Shown: piece after piece, positions 49,629 through 59,781 of the stretch
How positions within the stretch are numbered: position 1 is the stretch's first letter
Layout: each line of letters opens with the position of its first letter
NCBI RefSeq assembly: GCF_013133775.1
Contig: NZ_JABGBO010000005.1
Coordinates: 124,001-188,000, forward strand
Length of the DNA: 64,000 nucleotides
Direction of reading: 5' to 3'
DNA from: Pelistega europaea
GTDB taxonomy: Bacteria; Pseudomonadota; Gammaproteobacteria; Burkholderiales; Burkholderiaceae_B
Made by a program: the position numbers and the translations under genes
Notes under the pieces: generated by a model
Seen by the model: only the letters and a program-made list of their open reading frames with translations
Databases searched by the model: none
Told to the model about the DNA's origin: nothing

Positions 49629-50510
49629 ATGGAAAAACGTGTTGTCTTCACGCATAAGGTACTCCCGTACCTACTATTAGCCCCTCAACTCGCCATCACC
49701 TTAGTCTTTTTCTTCTGGCCTGCTGGTCAAGCGATTTGGCAGTCCTTTTTCATTGAAAGCGCTTTTGGTGGAGATGCTGAATTTGTCGGATTTGAGAACT
49801 ATACTCGCTTATTTTCCGACCCTAACTACTATGACTCTTTCTGGGTAACTATTATTTTCGCTGTATTGGTGGCAGGTATTGGACTTGCCGTGGCGTTGTT
49901 ACTCGCTGTCATGGCAGATCGTGTAGTGAAATTCGCTACTGCATATAAAACATTGATTATTTGGCCCTATGCCGTTGCTCCTGCTGTTGTCGGTGTGTTA
50001 TGGGCATTTATGTTCTCCCCTGCTATTGGTACCGTAGCTGTGTATATTACCAAACTCGGTTTTAGCTGGAATCCACAATTAAATCCAAACAATGCCCTCT
50101 TTTTAGTTGTGATGGCAGCAATTTGGAAGCAAGTTTCTTATAACTTCTTATTCTTCCTAGCAGGTTTGCAGGCGATTCCTCGCTCTTTAATTGAAGCTGC
50201 TGCTATTGATGGAGCTTCTCCTGCTCGTCGCTTCTGGACGATTGTATTTCCATTATTATCACCCACCACTTTCTTCTTGTTGGTGATTAATATGGTTTAC
50301 GCTTTCTTTGATACTTTTGCGATTATTGATATTACCACCCAAGGTGGTCCAGGCTCTGCAACCAACGTCCTTGTGTACAATGTGTACAAAACCGCCTTTA
50401 AGTCGTTTGACTATGGCTCATCAGGGGCTCAATCGGTTATTTTATTATTAATCGTTATTGCACTCACGGTTGTACAGTTCCGTTATATTGACCGTAAAGT
50501 ACAGTACTAG
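49629..50510 (+). CDS. ugpA: sn-Glycerol-3-phosphate ABC transporter permease UgpA
   Basis: Permease of 293 aa with six membrane segments. The EAA loop is [30 protein letters not shown], and [26 protein letters not shown] is the usual external segment. Starts 73 bp after ugpB. Confidence 0.94.
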   Translation: MEKRVVFTHKVLPYLLLAPQLAITLVFFFWPAGQAIWQSFFIESAFGGDAEFVGFENYTRLFSDPNYYDSFWVTIIFAVLVAGIGLAVALLLAVMADRVVKFATAYKTLIIWPYAVAPAVVGVLWAFMFSPAIGTVAVYITKLGFSWNPQLNPNNALFLVVMAAIWKQVSYNFLFFLAGLQAIPRSLIEAAAIDGASPARRFWTIVFPLLSPTTFFLLVINMVYAFFDTFAIIDITTQGGPGSATNVLVYNVYKTAFKSFDYGSSGAQSVILLLIVIALTVVQFRYIDRKVQY

Positions 50511-50524
50511 TCAGGAGATTAACT

Positions 50525-51370
50525 ATGGTAGAACGACGTCCTTGGCTAGATGTACTAGCCCACGCTACACTGATTATCGGTTTAATTTTAGTGGCATTTC
50601 CTCTTTATATGGCTTTTGTTGCGTCTACACAAACCGCCCAAGAAGCTGCTAATGCCCCTATGTCCCTTATCCCCGGCTCTCATATGATTGAGAACTACCA
50701 CAACGCCCTCATGGGTACAGGCAGTGCCAATGCACAACCTGTTGGTCATATGCTATGGGTAAGTTTTGTGACTGCAATGATTATTTCAGTCGGTAAAATT
50801 ACGATTTCCATGCTATCCGCATTTGCTATCGTATATTTCCGCTTCCCATTTCGCATGACATTCTTTTGGTTGATTTTCGTCACCCTCATGTTACCTGTGG
50901 AAGTACGGATTTCACCGACCTTTGAGGTTGTTTCAAGTCTTGGTCTAGTAAACTCTTATGCAGGATTGACCTTGCCCTTGATTGCCTCAGCAACAGCAAC
51001 TTTCCTTTTCCGTCAATTTTTCCTCACCGTGCCTGATGAGCTTATTGAGGCAGCACGGATTGATGGAGCAGGACCGATGCGCTTTTTCAAAGATATTTTA
51101 TTTCCGCTATCACGCACTAGTATAGCTGCCCTCTTTGTGATTCAATTCACCTATGGGTGGAACCAATACCTCTGGCCTCTAGTGATGAAAACCACCGAAG
51201 ACTTTACACCTATCGTTGTGGGTATTCGCACTATGATTGGCGGAGGCGACAGCTTTACCAGTTGGAATATTGTGATGGCAACCGCTATCCTTGCCATGCT
51301 TCCACCGGGCTTGGTCGTGTTATTAATGCAAAAATGGTTTGTTAAGGGTCTCGTGGACTCAGAAAAATAG
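50525..51370 (+). CDS. ugpE: sn-Glycerol-3-phosphate ABC transporter permease UgpE
   Basis: Permease of 281 aa, six membrane segments, with the EAA loop [35 protein letters not shown] lies 8 nt before the ATG, 14 bp after ugpA. The N-terminal [13 protein letters not shown] matches UgpE. Confidence 0.94.
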   Translation: MVERRPWLDVLAHATLIIGLILVAFPLYMAFVASTQTAQEAANAPMSLIPGSHMIENYHNALMGTGSANAQPVGHMLWVSFVTAMIISVGKITISMLSAFAIVYFRFPFRMTFFWLIFVTLMLPVEVRISPTFEVVSSLGLVNSYAGLTLPLIASATATFLFRQFFLTVPDELIEAARIDGAGPMRFFKDILFPLSRTSIAALFVIQFTYGWNQYLWPLVMKTTEDFTPIVVGIRTMIGGGDSFTSWNIVMATAILAMLPPGLVVLLMQKWFVKGLVDSEK

Positions 51371-51379
51371 GATTTTATA

Positions 51380-52465
51380 ATGGCAACGTTAAGTTTTAAA
51401 CAAGTCAAAAAGGTCTATCCCGGCAATGTTAAAGTCATTCATGGAGTGGATTTAGATGTCAAAGATGGAGAGTTTATCGTTATCGTAGGTCCCTCTGGCT
51501 GCGGTAAGTCAACGCTAATGCGTATGGTGGCTGGTCTTGAGTCCGTCACTGAGGGGCATATTGAGATTGATGCTAAAGTAGTAAATGATTTGGAACCAGC
51601 AGATCGCGATATTGCGATGGTATTCCAGAACTATGCCCTCTACCCCCATATGTCAGTGTATGAAAACATGGCTTATGGGCTTAAAATCCGCAAGCTCAGC
51701 AAAGAAGAAATCGATAGCCGTGTACAAGCAGCAGCGAAAATCTTAGAGCTTAATCATTTGTTAGATCGTCGCCCTCGCCAATTATCTGGAGGTCAACGCC
51801 AACGTGTAGCTATGGGTCGTGCTATTGTCCGAGAACCTAAAGTGTTCTTATTTGATGAACCATTATCAAACTTGGATGCAAAACTACGCGTGCAAATGCG
51901 TCTGGAGATTCAAAAACTACATCAACGCCTAAAAACCACAAGTCTTTATGTTACCCATGACCAAGTGGAAGCTATGACACTAGCTGGTCGTATGGTAGTG
52001 ATGAACAAAGGTTATGCAGAGCAAATTGGTACTCCTGTCGAGGTGTTTGAGCGTCCTGCTTCTACCTTTGTTGCTAGCTTTATTGGTTCTCCTCCAATGA
52101 ACTTGATGAATGTGTCTGTCAGTGAAGATGGTCGTATTACCGCTGAAGATGGTACAATTCTTGCCATTGATAACCAAGACATTGCTCCTGCCGTAAAGGG
52201 TAAAAAAGTTATTCTAGGTATTCGCCCTGAGCATCTTAGCCTACATATTGCCCAATTCCCAGTGAAAGTGGAGATGGTTGAGATTCTTGGTTCAGAACAA
52301 CTTATTCACTGCAAACTCGGCACTCAAGATTTAGTTATCCGTGCAGACTTACATGAGACAGATGATAAACCTATCAAAGCTGGTGATACCATTCAAATCG
52401 GTAGCAATCCTAAATTCTCATTGCACTGGTTTGACCCAGAGACAACTCGTCGCATTGAGGACTAA
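51380..52465 (+). CDS. ugpC: sn-Glycerol-3-phosphate ABC transporter ATPase UgpC
   Basis: MalK-like ATPase of 361 aa. Walker [14 protein letters not shown], signature [16 protein letters not shown], Walker [16 protein letters not shown], and a full C-terminal TOBE-type domain beginning near [10 protein letters not shown]. Ends the operon; tandem terminators follow. Confidence 0.95.
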   Translation: MATLSFKQVKKVYPGNVKVIHGVDLDVKDGEFIVIVGPSGCGKSTLMRMVAGLESVTEGHIEIDAKVVNDLEPADRDIAMVFQNYALYPHMSVYENMAYGLKIRKLSKEEIDSRVQAAAKILELNHLLDRRPRQLSGGQRQRVAMGRAIVREPKVFLFDEPLSNLDAKLRVQMRLEIQKLHQRLKTTSLYVTHDQVEAMTLAGRMVVMNKGYAEQIGTPVEVFERPASTFVASFIGSPPMNLMNVSVSEDGRITAEDGTILAIDNQDIAPAVKGKKVILGIRPEHLSLHIAQFPVKVEMVEILGSEQLIHCKLGTQDLVIRADLHETDDKPIKAGDTIQIGSNPKFSLHWFDPETTRRIED

Positions 52466-52536
52466 CTTCATTCCAATAGTATTAAGCTAAAGGTACTGTC
52501 TTTAACCTTAATCAAGTGTCCCTAGTCTCAACAACC

Positions 52537-52571
52537 AAGCCCCTAATATTAGGTAAATAATTTAGGGGCTT
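52537..52571 (+). terminator. Terminator of ugpBAEC
   Basis: AAGCCCCTAA with TTAGGGGCTT, followed by TATTATT. Confidence 0.75.
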
Positions 52572-52640
52572 TATTATTCAGCACTAAAACGTGTTATGCA
52601 GTAATGCCCCTACCTAAATAATTTAGGGGCTTTATTAATA
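52552..52640. repeat. 61-bp spaced duplication of the terminator right arm
   Basis: TAAATAATTTAGGGGCTTTA at 52554 recurs at 52615. The second copy pairs with its own GCCCCTA (52606-52612) to form another hairpin (52606-52630) and runs into the stop codon of the PepSY gene at 52635. Confidence 0.88.
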
Positions 52641-55175
52641 AACATCGCGTTTATAACGTTGCTGTATTTTTAATTGTTCCAACTGCTGATCTCCTAGCAC
52701 TTGACGCAATGCCTTATCCACTCCAGCAGCCATACCTTGCAAGCTACCACAGACATAGATAACCGCCCCTTGTTCCACCCATTGTTGTAGGCGTTGTGCT
52801 TGTTGGATTAGCAAATCTTGAACATAAACTTTCGTATGTTGGTCACGTGAAAAAGCACAATCTACATGTCTTAACATACCTTGTTGTTGCCATGCTTGGA
52901 TTTGATTACTGCAAAAGAAATCATATTGTTGTTGACGTTCACCAAAGAGTAACCAGTTTTGTATTTGATGTTGCGAACAGCGCTGTTTAATTAAACTTAA
53001 CACCCCAGCAAGTCCAGTGCCATTAGCAATGAAAATAGCTGGTGCTTCATTATTCAATAGATGGAACGATGGGTTGCTACGAATATGCATCAAGATGTCA
53101 TTATCCTGCGGTGCATATTGTGTCATCCAACCTGAACCTAATCCTAAACCACCATCAACATGCTTTTGACGAATCAAAAGCTGCACTTCCCCTTCTTCAG
53201 GCAATGAGGCAATGGAGTATTCTCTAGTGGGCAATAAATCTAAATGCTCTGCCTTTTTATCCCAATCTATAGGGACATGGATTAAGTCACGATATATGAA
53301 ATCTGCCATCACATTAGTAGGCAAACCATATTGTTGTGCAAAATGTTGTAGTCGCTCAGCACTATTCCCACAAAGCACCTCAACAATATCCCCTGCCTGC
53401 CATGAAACCGCCATCTCATCAGGGGTTGCGGATAGCTCTACCAAAGCATTGCCTGTCTGACTAACAACAGCTCCTTGAGGTTGAAGATAAAGCTGGTACA
53501 CAGGCTCACCCAGACTACCTTTATTGATACATTGGCGTTTAACCATATGCCATTTAGTGAAAACCTTGGTGGGTAATGTCACCGATAAGTCCTGTCCTAG
53601 CACCTGAGCTAAAGACTGGTACCACTGCAAAATACTTTGGGAATTACCGTCACTGACTTTAATCCAATCAAATAAAGGCGTTGCATGACTGTCAATAAGC
53701 CATTGATTAAGTTTCGCCCCAAACCCACAGAAAGTATCGGCATAGTCTTGTGATCCCAAAGCCAATAATGCAAAGCGTAGATGTGATAAATCAGGATGTT
53801 GAGACAACTGATATTTCACAAACTGAGCGGCTGCATCAGGAGCATCCCCTGAACCATAGGTACTTACAATGAACAACACCTTTTCTTGCTTGATAAGCTG
53901 CTCAACCGTACAGTCACTCAAAGGAGTAACCCTACAGGAGATATTTGCTTTATTAAACTGCTGTGCTGTATCATAAGCCAATTGCTCGGCTGTACCTGTT
54001 TGTGTTGCAAAAAATATTGACCAAGCGGCATCGGTAGAGACAGTACTGCCCAAACGTGTACGTGCCTGTAAAGTAAGGCGTTTTTGTTGTCTGCGTTTAA
54101 GATAAAGCAACCATCCAGTCACAAAAAACAAAGGCATCAACAACGAGGCAAGCATAGCTAAAAAACGGAACCAACCACCAAAAAAACTACCACTATGCAC
54201 AGGCAATATGCTAGAAGCAATTTTCTGATTCAATGGTTTGTCGGCATAAAGGCTAATCTTATTAAAGCTATCATTTGCCACCTGATAAGTGGCACTATTT
54301 CTAGCATGCTCATGTTGCGGAATAGCATCAAAAAAACTGATGTTAACGGTCTGAGTATCCTTAGGAGTGTTGATTGTCAAAGAGGAATAATTACTCCCTA
54401 ATTGACGATGAAAACTATCCCATGCCTGTTGCATCAACTGAGTCGTATCATTTGAGGACAAAGAGGGAGTATTCACTGATGAATTGGGGGCGTTACGCTG
54501 TACATTTTCCACCCCAAGAACAGTATAAAAACCGCTACGCCACCAAGAATAAGACCATGTAAGACCAGTCACCGCAAATAACAGATAAAATACGACCATC
54601 CAAGTCCCTACTACAGCATGCAGGTTCCAAATAAAATTACGACCAGTCAGCTGAGGCTTAAGAAATAACCATTGCTTAATAGAGTGTTTACTTGGCCAGC
54701 GCAGGTAAATGCCGCTCAACACAAAGAAAATTAACATAAGCATACAGAAACCTACAACTTGCCTACCCGTCATACCTGCAATTAAGCCACGGTGAATTAG
54801 TTCTACATATTTAAAAAAAACCATGCCACGGACTGATGGCAATGTCTGTGCGGTATAAGGATTTACCATCACATTTAAGCCATGCCTAGCCCCTTCTTGG
54901 ACAATATTAACTGTGGCAGCTTCGGTGGGAGATGTATTAACGGTAATGCTATTGATTATGGCATTAGGATTTTGTTGCATGAAATGTTGGTAAAGCTCAG
55001 CAGGTGTAAGTCGGGGAGAGACTTCTGCCTGAACCTTATAACTATCGCTATTTATCCAACGTAGTATTTCTTCTTCATAAGAAAGAATAGCACCTGTGAT
55101 TCCTATCAATGACAAAAGTAAACCCACTGTAATACCAAAAAACCAGTGGATTTGAAATAAACATTTTTTAAACAT
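52635..55175 (-). CDS. PepSY membrane protein fused to a flavodoxin/NADPH reductase module
   Basis: An 846-aa electron-transfer protein. The first 370 or so residues form a PepSY-associated membrane region with about four membrane segments (FFGITVGLLLSLIGITGAIL, GFCMLMLIFFVLSGIYLRWP, HAVVGTWMVVFYLLFAVTGLTW and one near 340-360). A flavodoxin domain follows (FFATQTGTAEQLAYDTA, VSTYGSGDAP), then a CysJ-like FAD/NADPH part (REYSIASLPEEG, IFIANGTGLAGVLSLI, VYVCGSLQGMAAGVD) ending RDVY. Such fusions are linked to ferric-siderophore or other periplasmic reduction, but the acceptor is unknown. The 5' region shows no clear Fur box. Confidence 0.88.
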   Translation of the reverse strand: MFKKCLFQIHWFFGITVGLLLSLIGITGAILSYEEEILRWINSDSYKVQAEVSPRLTPAELYQHFMQQNPNAIINSITVNTSPTEAATVNIVQEGARHGLNVMVNPYTAQTLPSVRGMVFFKYVELIHRGLIAGMTGRQVVGFCMLMLIFFVLSGIYLRWPSKHSIKQWLFLKPQLTGRNFIWNLHAVVGTWMVVFYLLFAVTGLTWSYSWWRSGFYTVLGVENVQRNAPNSSVNTPSLSSNDTTQLMQQAWDSFHRQLGSNYSSLTINTPKDTQTVNISFFDAIPQHEHARNSATYQVANDSFNKISLYADKPLNQKIASSILPVHSGSFFGGWFRFLAMLASLLMPLFFVTGWLLYLKRRQQKRLTLQARTRLGSTVSTDAAWSIFFATQTGTAEQLAYDTAQQFNKANISCRVTPLSDCTVEQLIKQEKVLFIVSTYGSGDAPDAAAQFVKYQLSQHPDLSHLRFALLALGSQDYADTFCGFGAKLNQWLIDSHATPLFDWIKVSDGNSQSILQWYQSLAQVLGQDLSVTLPTKVFTKWHMVKRQCINKGSLGEPVYQLYLQPQGAVVSQTGNALVELSATPDEMAVSWQAGDIVEVLCGNSAERLQHFAQQYGLPTNVMADFIYRDLIHVPIDWDKKAEHLDLLPTREYSIASLPEEGEVQLLIRQKHVDGGLGLGSGWMTQYAPQDNDILMHIRSNPSFHLLNNEAPAIFIANGTGLAGVLSLIKQRCSQHQIQNWLLFGERQQQYDFFCSNQIQAWQQQGMLRHVDCAFSRDQHTKVYVQDLLIQQAQRLQQWVEQGAVIYVCGSLQGMAAGVDKALRQVLGDQQLEQLKIQQRYKRDVY

Positions 55176-55283
55176 GATGACAACCTATTTCCCCCCTTTG
55201 TTTGCGCGATATGCGTGAAACAGAAAATCTAGGAGAGACGTTATATTGTAACTCTCTCCTCAAAAAGTCATGACAAACGCAAA

Positions 55284-55404
55284 CACAGTGCAACAACTGA
55301 TACAAAAAACGGTTGTCTTATAGAACAAAAAGCCTCTACCTAATCACAGTGCAACAACTGATACAAAAAACGGTTGTCTTATAGAATAAAAAGCCTCTAC
55401 CTAA
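55284..55404. repeat. Two-copy 61-bp tandem repeat downstream of the first livK-type gene
   Basis: CACAGTGCAACAACTGATAC starts at 55284 and 55345; copies are almost identical. The right copy leads into the terminator stem (AAAAAGCCTCTACCTAAT); the left copy keeps only that half. Confidence 0.93.
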
Positions 55405-55422
55405 TGTTAGGCAAAGGCTTTT
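55389..55422 (-). terminator. Terminator of the first livK-type gene
   Basis: AAAAGCCT with AGGCTTTT outside and CCTAA-TG-TTAGG inside, T-rich on the reverse strand. Confidence 0.75.
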
Positions 55423-55475
55423 GTCTTGCCGTAAACAGCGAAGTTTCACGGCGTGCATAATAAAAACGTCAGTAA

Positions 55476-56576
55476 TTATTTAGCAGGTGTTCTTGAACCA
55501 TCTGGGTGCCAGCTCACGACATCAAAAGCAAAATGCTTGAGATCACCAGACTCTTGCCAGCTTAAATCACCAATAACCGTACTTACCGTATTAGCATGAA
55601 GCCAGTCTGCAACCTCATCAGGTTGAATACTTTTAGCTCCGCGAATACCCTCCATAATCACTTGAGCAGCAGCATAAGAAGTTAATTGATAAGTACCTGA
55701 AGGATCGCGTTTTTTTTCCTTGAACAATTCAATCACTTCCTTATTCTCTGGCTTAGTTGAGAAATCAGGGGGATAAGTAATCAAAGTTCCCTCTACAGAT
55801 TGACCAGCAATCACAGAAAGCTCTGCGTTACCTGCCCCATCGGCTGCCATATATTGTGCCTTGAATCCTTGTTCACGTGATTGACGTAGCAACAAACCTA
55901 ACTCAGGGTGGTATCCGCCGAAATACACAAAATCAACCCCCATAGATTTTAGCTTGGTAATCACAGAAGAATAATCAGACTCACCAGCATTAATCCCTTC
56001 AAACATTACTACCTCAATGCCTAGCTTCTTGAGGCTATCTCTTGTGGCCGCTGCAACCCCTTGCCCAAAGGATTGCTTATCATGAAGAATAGCAATTTTC
56101 TTGGGCTTATGTTTGGCTATATATTCAGCAGCTGTAGGACCTTGTTGATCATCACGACCAATGGTACGGAAAATAAAATGGTAATTCTTGCCATCAGTAA
56201 CTAGTGGGGAAGTTGCACTTGGCGTCACGGCAATCACACCTTGCTCATCAAAAATAGGATCAGCCCCTAAAGAAGCACCAGAGCAAGACGGTCCTACCAC
56301 AAAATGCACTTTCTGATTTACCACAGAATTGGCCACTGTGGGAGCTTGTTTAGGTTCGCAAGCATCATCAAACATCACCACTTCAAAGGTATGACCATCA
56401 ATCCCCCCTTCTGCATTTATCTTTTCCACAGCAGTCAGAACACCTTCCTTTGTCATGTCACCATACTGCGTCATGGGACCAGTGAAAGGAGCCACAATAC
56501 CAATTTTCACAACATCTGCGTGGGCAGTAACACTCATACTGATGGCAGCAGCCAAGATAGATAATTTATATTTCAT
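55476..56576 (-). CDS. livK: Branched-chain amino acid binding protein, LivK paralog 1
   Basis: Periplasmic binding protein of the Leu/Ile/Val family, 366 aa. Signal peptide MKYKLSILAAAISMSVTAHA, then DVVKIGIVAPFTGPMTQYGD. FDDACEPKQAPTVANSVVNQ, VVGPSCSGASLGADPIF and FGGYHPELGLLLRQSREQG are conserved in all four copies. The ATG at 56576 follows GGAG by 5 nt. Ligand specificity may differ from the siblings; it cannot be read from sequence. Confidence 0.93.
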   Translation of the reverse strand: MKYKLSILAAAISMSVTAHADVVKIGIVAPFTGPMTQYGDMTKEGVLTAVEKINAEGGIDGHTFEVVMFDDACEPKQAPTVANSVVNQKVHFVVGPSCSGASLGADPIFDEQGVIAVTPSATSPLVTDGKNYHFIFRTIGRDDQQGPTAAEYIAKHKPKKIAILHDKQSFGQGVAAATRDSLKKLGIEVVMFEGINAGESDYSSVITKLKSMGVDFVYFGGYHPELGLLLRQSREQGFKAQYMAADGAGNAELSVIAGQSVEGTLITYPPDFSTKPENKEVIELFKEKKRDPSGTYQLTSYAAAQVIMEGIRGAKSIQPDEVADWLHANTVSTVIGDLSWQESGDLKHFAFDVVSWHPDGSRTPAK

Positions 56577-56711
56577 ACAGTCTCCTACAAGAAAAATTAT
56601 GTTGTCATGTTTGCTCATTCTAACATGATGACTACTTTACAGTCTACGCCGTGTATTTCTAGCTGAAACGGTGAGGTTTTACCGCACAATCAGATAACCT
56701 AGACTGCCTAA

Positions 56712-56800
56712 TCTTATTTGCACCCATCTTAGACTCGTATCGCAAGCAACAGAAAAACAGCTGACAATTTAGTCTTATTTGACCACTGTCTTAGACCCAT
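56712..56800. repeat. Degenerate 61-bp-spaced copy of the LivK paralog 2 3' end
   Basis: CTTATTTG.CCC...TCTTAGACYC at 56713 echoes the gene's last codons and stop at 56774 onwards. One base is missing in the outer copy. Confidence 0.65.
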
Positions 56801-57881
56801 CTTTGTGCCATTGAAATACCTCAAATGCAAAAGTCGTCAAGTCCCCAGAGGGCTGCCAACTTAAATCACCAACAACAGTATTCACATGATGACTATGTAA
56901 CCATTCTGCGACTGTTGTAGGATTGGTACTCTTAGTCTCCTGCATCGCCGTCGCCAATGCTTGTAATGCGGCATAAGAGGTTAATTGGAAAGGACCTGAT
57001 GGATCACGCCCTTTTTCTTTAAACGATTGAATGACTGATTTATTTTCTGGTTTGCTTACAAAATCTGCCGGAAAAGTAAACAGCATACCATCTATGGCAT
57101 CTCCTGCGATAGAATTAAGCTCGCTAGTTGCCGCTCCTTCTGCACCCATAAATTGGACGTTAAATCCTTGCTCGCGAGATTGTCGCAATAACAAACCTAG
57201 CTCTGGATGATAGCCGCCATAATAGAAAAAATCCACACCAAGAGACTTTAATTTGGTAATAATGGGAGAATAGTCTGTTTCTCCTGGATTAATACCCTCA
57301 AAGATAGCTACCTCTACCCCCAATTTTTTCAAATACTGATATGTAGCATTTGCCACACCTTGACCATAGGTTTGCTTATCATGAAAAATGGCTATTTTTT
57401 TAGGTTTTAAATGAGCGATAAACTTTGCTGCCACTTCACCTTGCTGATCATCTCGCCCAATGGTGCGGAAAATATATTGATAGTTCCTATCCTCAGTCAC
57501 ACTGGGGGAGGTAGCCGCAGGAGTAATCATTACAACTCCTTGCTCATCAAAAATTGGAGCTGCACCCAAAGTCACTCCTGAACATAGCGGACCAATGACA
57601 AAGTTAATCTTTTGATTGATGACAGAATTTGCAGCAATGGGTCCTTGCTTAGGTTCACACGCATCATCCACAGACACTAATTCAAAAATATGCCCATTGA
57701 CTCCTCCTTTGGCATTATACTGTTCAATAGCCGTCAACACTGCTTGACGAGACATATCGCCATACTGAGTAAAGGGACCTGTCATTGGTCCTACACTTGC
57801 AATTTTAATGACATCTGCAGTGGCAGTAGTAGAAATCAATAACCCACATACCATCGACCAAGTCAGCAAACGTTTTTTCAT
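56775..57881 (-). CDS. Branched-chain amino acid binding protein, LivK paralog 2
   Basis: A 368-aa sibling of the neighbouring binding proteins with signal peptide ending STTATA before DVIKIASVGPMTG. Same ligand-pocket segments (DDACEPKQGP, IGPLCSGVTLG, YYGGYHPELGLLLRQ). AAGGAG abuts the first ATG and is 6 nt before the second, so 57881 is the likely start. It has a 471-bp upstream spacer full of repeats. Confidence 0.92.
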   Translation of the reverse strand: MKKRLLTWSMVCGLLISTTATADVIKIASVGPMTGPFTQYGDMSRQAVLTAIEQYNAKGGVNGHIFELVSVDDACEPKQGPIAANSVINQKINFVIGPLCSGVTLGAAPIFDEQGVVMITPAATSPSVTEDRNYQYIFRTIGRDDQQGEVAAKFIAHLKPKKIAIFHDKQTYGQGVANATYQYLKKLGVEVAIFEGINPGETDYSPIITKLKSLGVDFFYYGGYHPELGLLLRQSREQGFNVQFMGAEGAATSELNSIAGDAIDGMLFTFPADFVSKPENKSVIQSFKEKGRDPSGPFQLTSYAALQALATAMQETKSTNPTTVAEWLHSHHVNTVVGDLSWQPSGDLTTFAFEVFQWHKDGSKTVVK

Positions 57882-57985
57882 AGCCATCTCCTTAGAACAC
57901 GCTGTTGGTTTAGAATAGCCAAGTTTTGCCTACTTGTATACATTGACTGTTATTTACCCAACAAAAAGCACCATCTCCGTGCTAC

Positions 57986-58070
57986 TTGCACCATATTAAA
58001 AACGCTATACAAACTATTTGCACCATATTAAAAATGTCTTATGAACTCATTGCCCCATATTAATGCAATC
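57986..58070. repeat. Three-copy 32-bp tandem repeat
   Basis: TTGCACCATATTAAAAA units start at 57986, 58018 and 58050; the third is shortened. Confidence 0.88.
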
Positions 58071-58092
58071 ATCAATTACAAAGAAAACAATA

Positions 58093-58242
58093 CCCCCACC
58101 TACCGAGGATTGTATTGCTGTTGTCTTGTGGTGCCCTCCCCAAACACTCCCCCATCTACCGAGGATTGTGTGGCTATTGTCTTGCGGTGCCCTCCTCAAC
58201 ACTCCCCCATCTACCGAGGATTGTGTGGCTATGGTCTTGCGG
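58093..58242. repeat. Three-copy 55/56-bp tandem repeat, GC-richer than its surroundings
   Basis: CCCCCATCTACCGAGGATTG units begin at 58093, 58149 and 58204, with few substitutions between them. Confidence 0.93.
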
Positions 58243-58262
58243 TATTTTTCTTTTCAAAAAAA

Positions 58263-58295
58263 ATTCCTCGCCTATCTGTTCAATAGACGAGGAAT
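58263..58295 (-). terminator. Terminator of LivK paralog 3
   Basis: ATTCCTCG and CGAGGAAT around a 17-nt loop, with eight T residues following on the reverse strand. Confidence 0.85.
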
Positions 58296-58325
58296 ATACA
58301 GAAACAAACTCTTCAAACAATCATG

Positions 58326-58375
58326 AAGATTATTTCACAAGTGTCTTGAAGACTATTTTACAAGGGTTTTAGAAC
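58326..58375. repeat. 23-bp duplicated 3' end of LivK paralog 3
   Basis: On the reverse strand the gene ends KTLVK-stop (TAG at 58353). A second KTLVK-stop (TAA at 58330) follows 23 bp later. The six codons differ only at third positions. Confidence 0.85.
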
Positions 58376-59462
58376 CATCTTTATGCCATTCAAAAATATC
58401 GAATGCATAGCTAGTCAAGTCACCTGAAGGCTCCCAGCTTAAGTCACCGATTACAGTGCTTACTTTGTTTGCATGTAACCAATCAGCAACTTTTTCTGGC
58501 TCAGTACTCTTGGCACCTTTGATACCACTAGTGATTGCTTGAATAGCCGCATATGCACCTAATTGGAATGCACCAGATGGATCACGACCTTTGTCTTTGA
58601 ACATCTTAGCTACACCTTCGTTGCCTGGTTTTGTAGAGAAATCAGGTGGGAATGTCACCAACATACCCTCTACTGCATTGCCCGCAATCGCATTAATCTC
58701 TGCATTACCAGCACCTTCTGGTCCCATAAAGCGTGCTTTCAAGCCTTGCTCACGGCCTTGACGAAGCAATAAGCCTAACTCTGGGTGATAACCACCATAG
58801 TACACAAAATCTACACCAGCAGACTTAAGTTTAGTAATGACAGAAGAGTAATCAGACTCACCTGCATTGATACCCTCAAACATTACTGGTTCAATGCCTG
58901 CTTTCTTCAAGTTATCACGAACAGAAGTTGCTACACCCTGACCGTAAGATTGCTTGTCATGAAGAATAGCAACTTTCTTGACTTTCTGAGAAGCGATAAA
59001 TTTAGCTGCTACTGGACCTTGTTGGTCATCGCGACCAATCGTACGGAAGATAAAGTGGAAATTTTTACCATCGGTCACTGCTGGAGCTGTCGCTGATGGA
59101 GTTACCATCACAATACCTTGCTCATCAAAAATAGGTGATGAACCTAGTGTAGCACCAGAACAAACTGGGCCAACAACAAAACCAATTTTTTGATTTACTA
59201 CTGAGTTGGCAGAAGTAGGACCTTGTTTAGGTTCGCAGGCATCATCCACTGCTACTAATTGGAAAGTGTGCCCATCAACACCACCTTCGCTGTTGATTTT
59301 CTCAATAGCGGTATTCATACCCTCTTGAACCATATCACCATATTGAGTCAAAGGACCAGTGGTAGGACCAACAAAGGCAATCTTAACCACATCTGCGTGT
59401 GCTGCTGATGCTGCAACTGCTAAGCCTAAAGAAGCTACAAGAGCTGATAAACGAAACTTCAT
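58353..59462 (-). CDS. Branched-chain amino acid binding protein, LivK paralog 3
   Basis: A 369-aa binding protein. Signal peptide ends ASAAHA before DVVKIAFVGPTTGPLTQYGD. By eye it is closest to paralog 1 (shared INAGESDYSSVITKLKS, DFSTKP, KVSTVIGDLSW). AGGAG lies 5 nt before the ATG at 59462. It has its own terminator. The liv permease genes are elsewhere, so it presumably shares livHMGF. Confidence 0.93.
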   Translation of the reverse strand: MKFRLSALVASLGLAVAASAAHADVVKIAFVGPTTGPLTQYGDMVQEGMNTAIEKINSEGGVDGHTFQLVAVDDACEPKQGPTSANSVVNQKIGFVVGPVCSGATLGSSPIFDEQGIVMVTPSATAPAVTDGKNFHFIFRTIGRDDQQGPVAAKFIASQKVKKVAILHDKQSYGQGVATSVRDNLKKAGIEPVMFEGINAGESDYSSVITKLKSAGVDFVYYGGYHPELGLLLRQGREQGLKARFMGPEGAGNAEINAIAGNAVEGMLVTFPPDFSTKPGNEGVAKMFKDKGRDPSGAFQLGAYAAIQAITSGIKGAKSTEPEKVADWLHANKVSTVIGDLSWEPSGDLTSYAFDIFEWHKDGSKTLVK

Positions 59463-59781
59463 AATATCTCCTGATAAAACTATCACGATAAAGAATAACT
59501 GAATTCAATTTTTTTGTATAGTAGGAGCTATATTATGATTTTCCCTAATAAAAAATGCACTATAAGCGAACATTTTTGATTCCTGCTTGCCCTATGACAT
59601 AGCAAAACTAAAGGATAACAGCCTATTGCTTTAATATAATCCTCACATCCTTTTGAATTAAAATCCTATTTTTAGGCAAAAAAAGTGGCTCATATCTGAG
59701 CCACCTCTTTGACACAAGCTGCTTAACATAGCAACTAACAACACCTTTTCAAGTAGTTTAATCTACTCACAATAGTCTTCT
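59463..59781. other. Spacer between LivK paralogs 3 and 4
   Basis: 319 bp with the paralog 4 terminator and, next to the gene, a degenerate copy of its last codons (reverse-strand KTIV near 59765-59781). The rest is AT-rich without ORFs. Confidence 0.5.
59685..59704 (-). terminator. Terminator of LivK paralog 4
   Basis: GTGGCTCA-TATC-TGAGCCAC with seven T residues on the reverse strand. Confidence 0.9.

Larger units (their letters stand above)
57882..58352. other. Repeat-rich 471-bp spacer between LivK paralogs 2 and 3
   Basis: From right to left it holds a duplicated gene end, a terminator, a triple 55-bp repeat, a triple 32-bp repeat and another hairpin (AGCAC...GTGCT, 57967-57983, with T run on the reverse strand). 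Open frames through the 55-bp repeat are artefacts of its periodicity. Confidence 0.7.

Noticed and set aside
58041-58372. Overlapping open frames through the 55-bp repeat
   Set aside because: They exist only because the GC-richer repeat lacks stop codons; no ribosome-binding site and no family resemblance.
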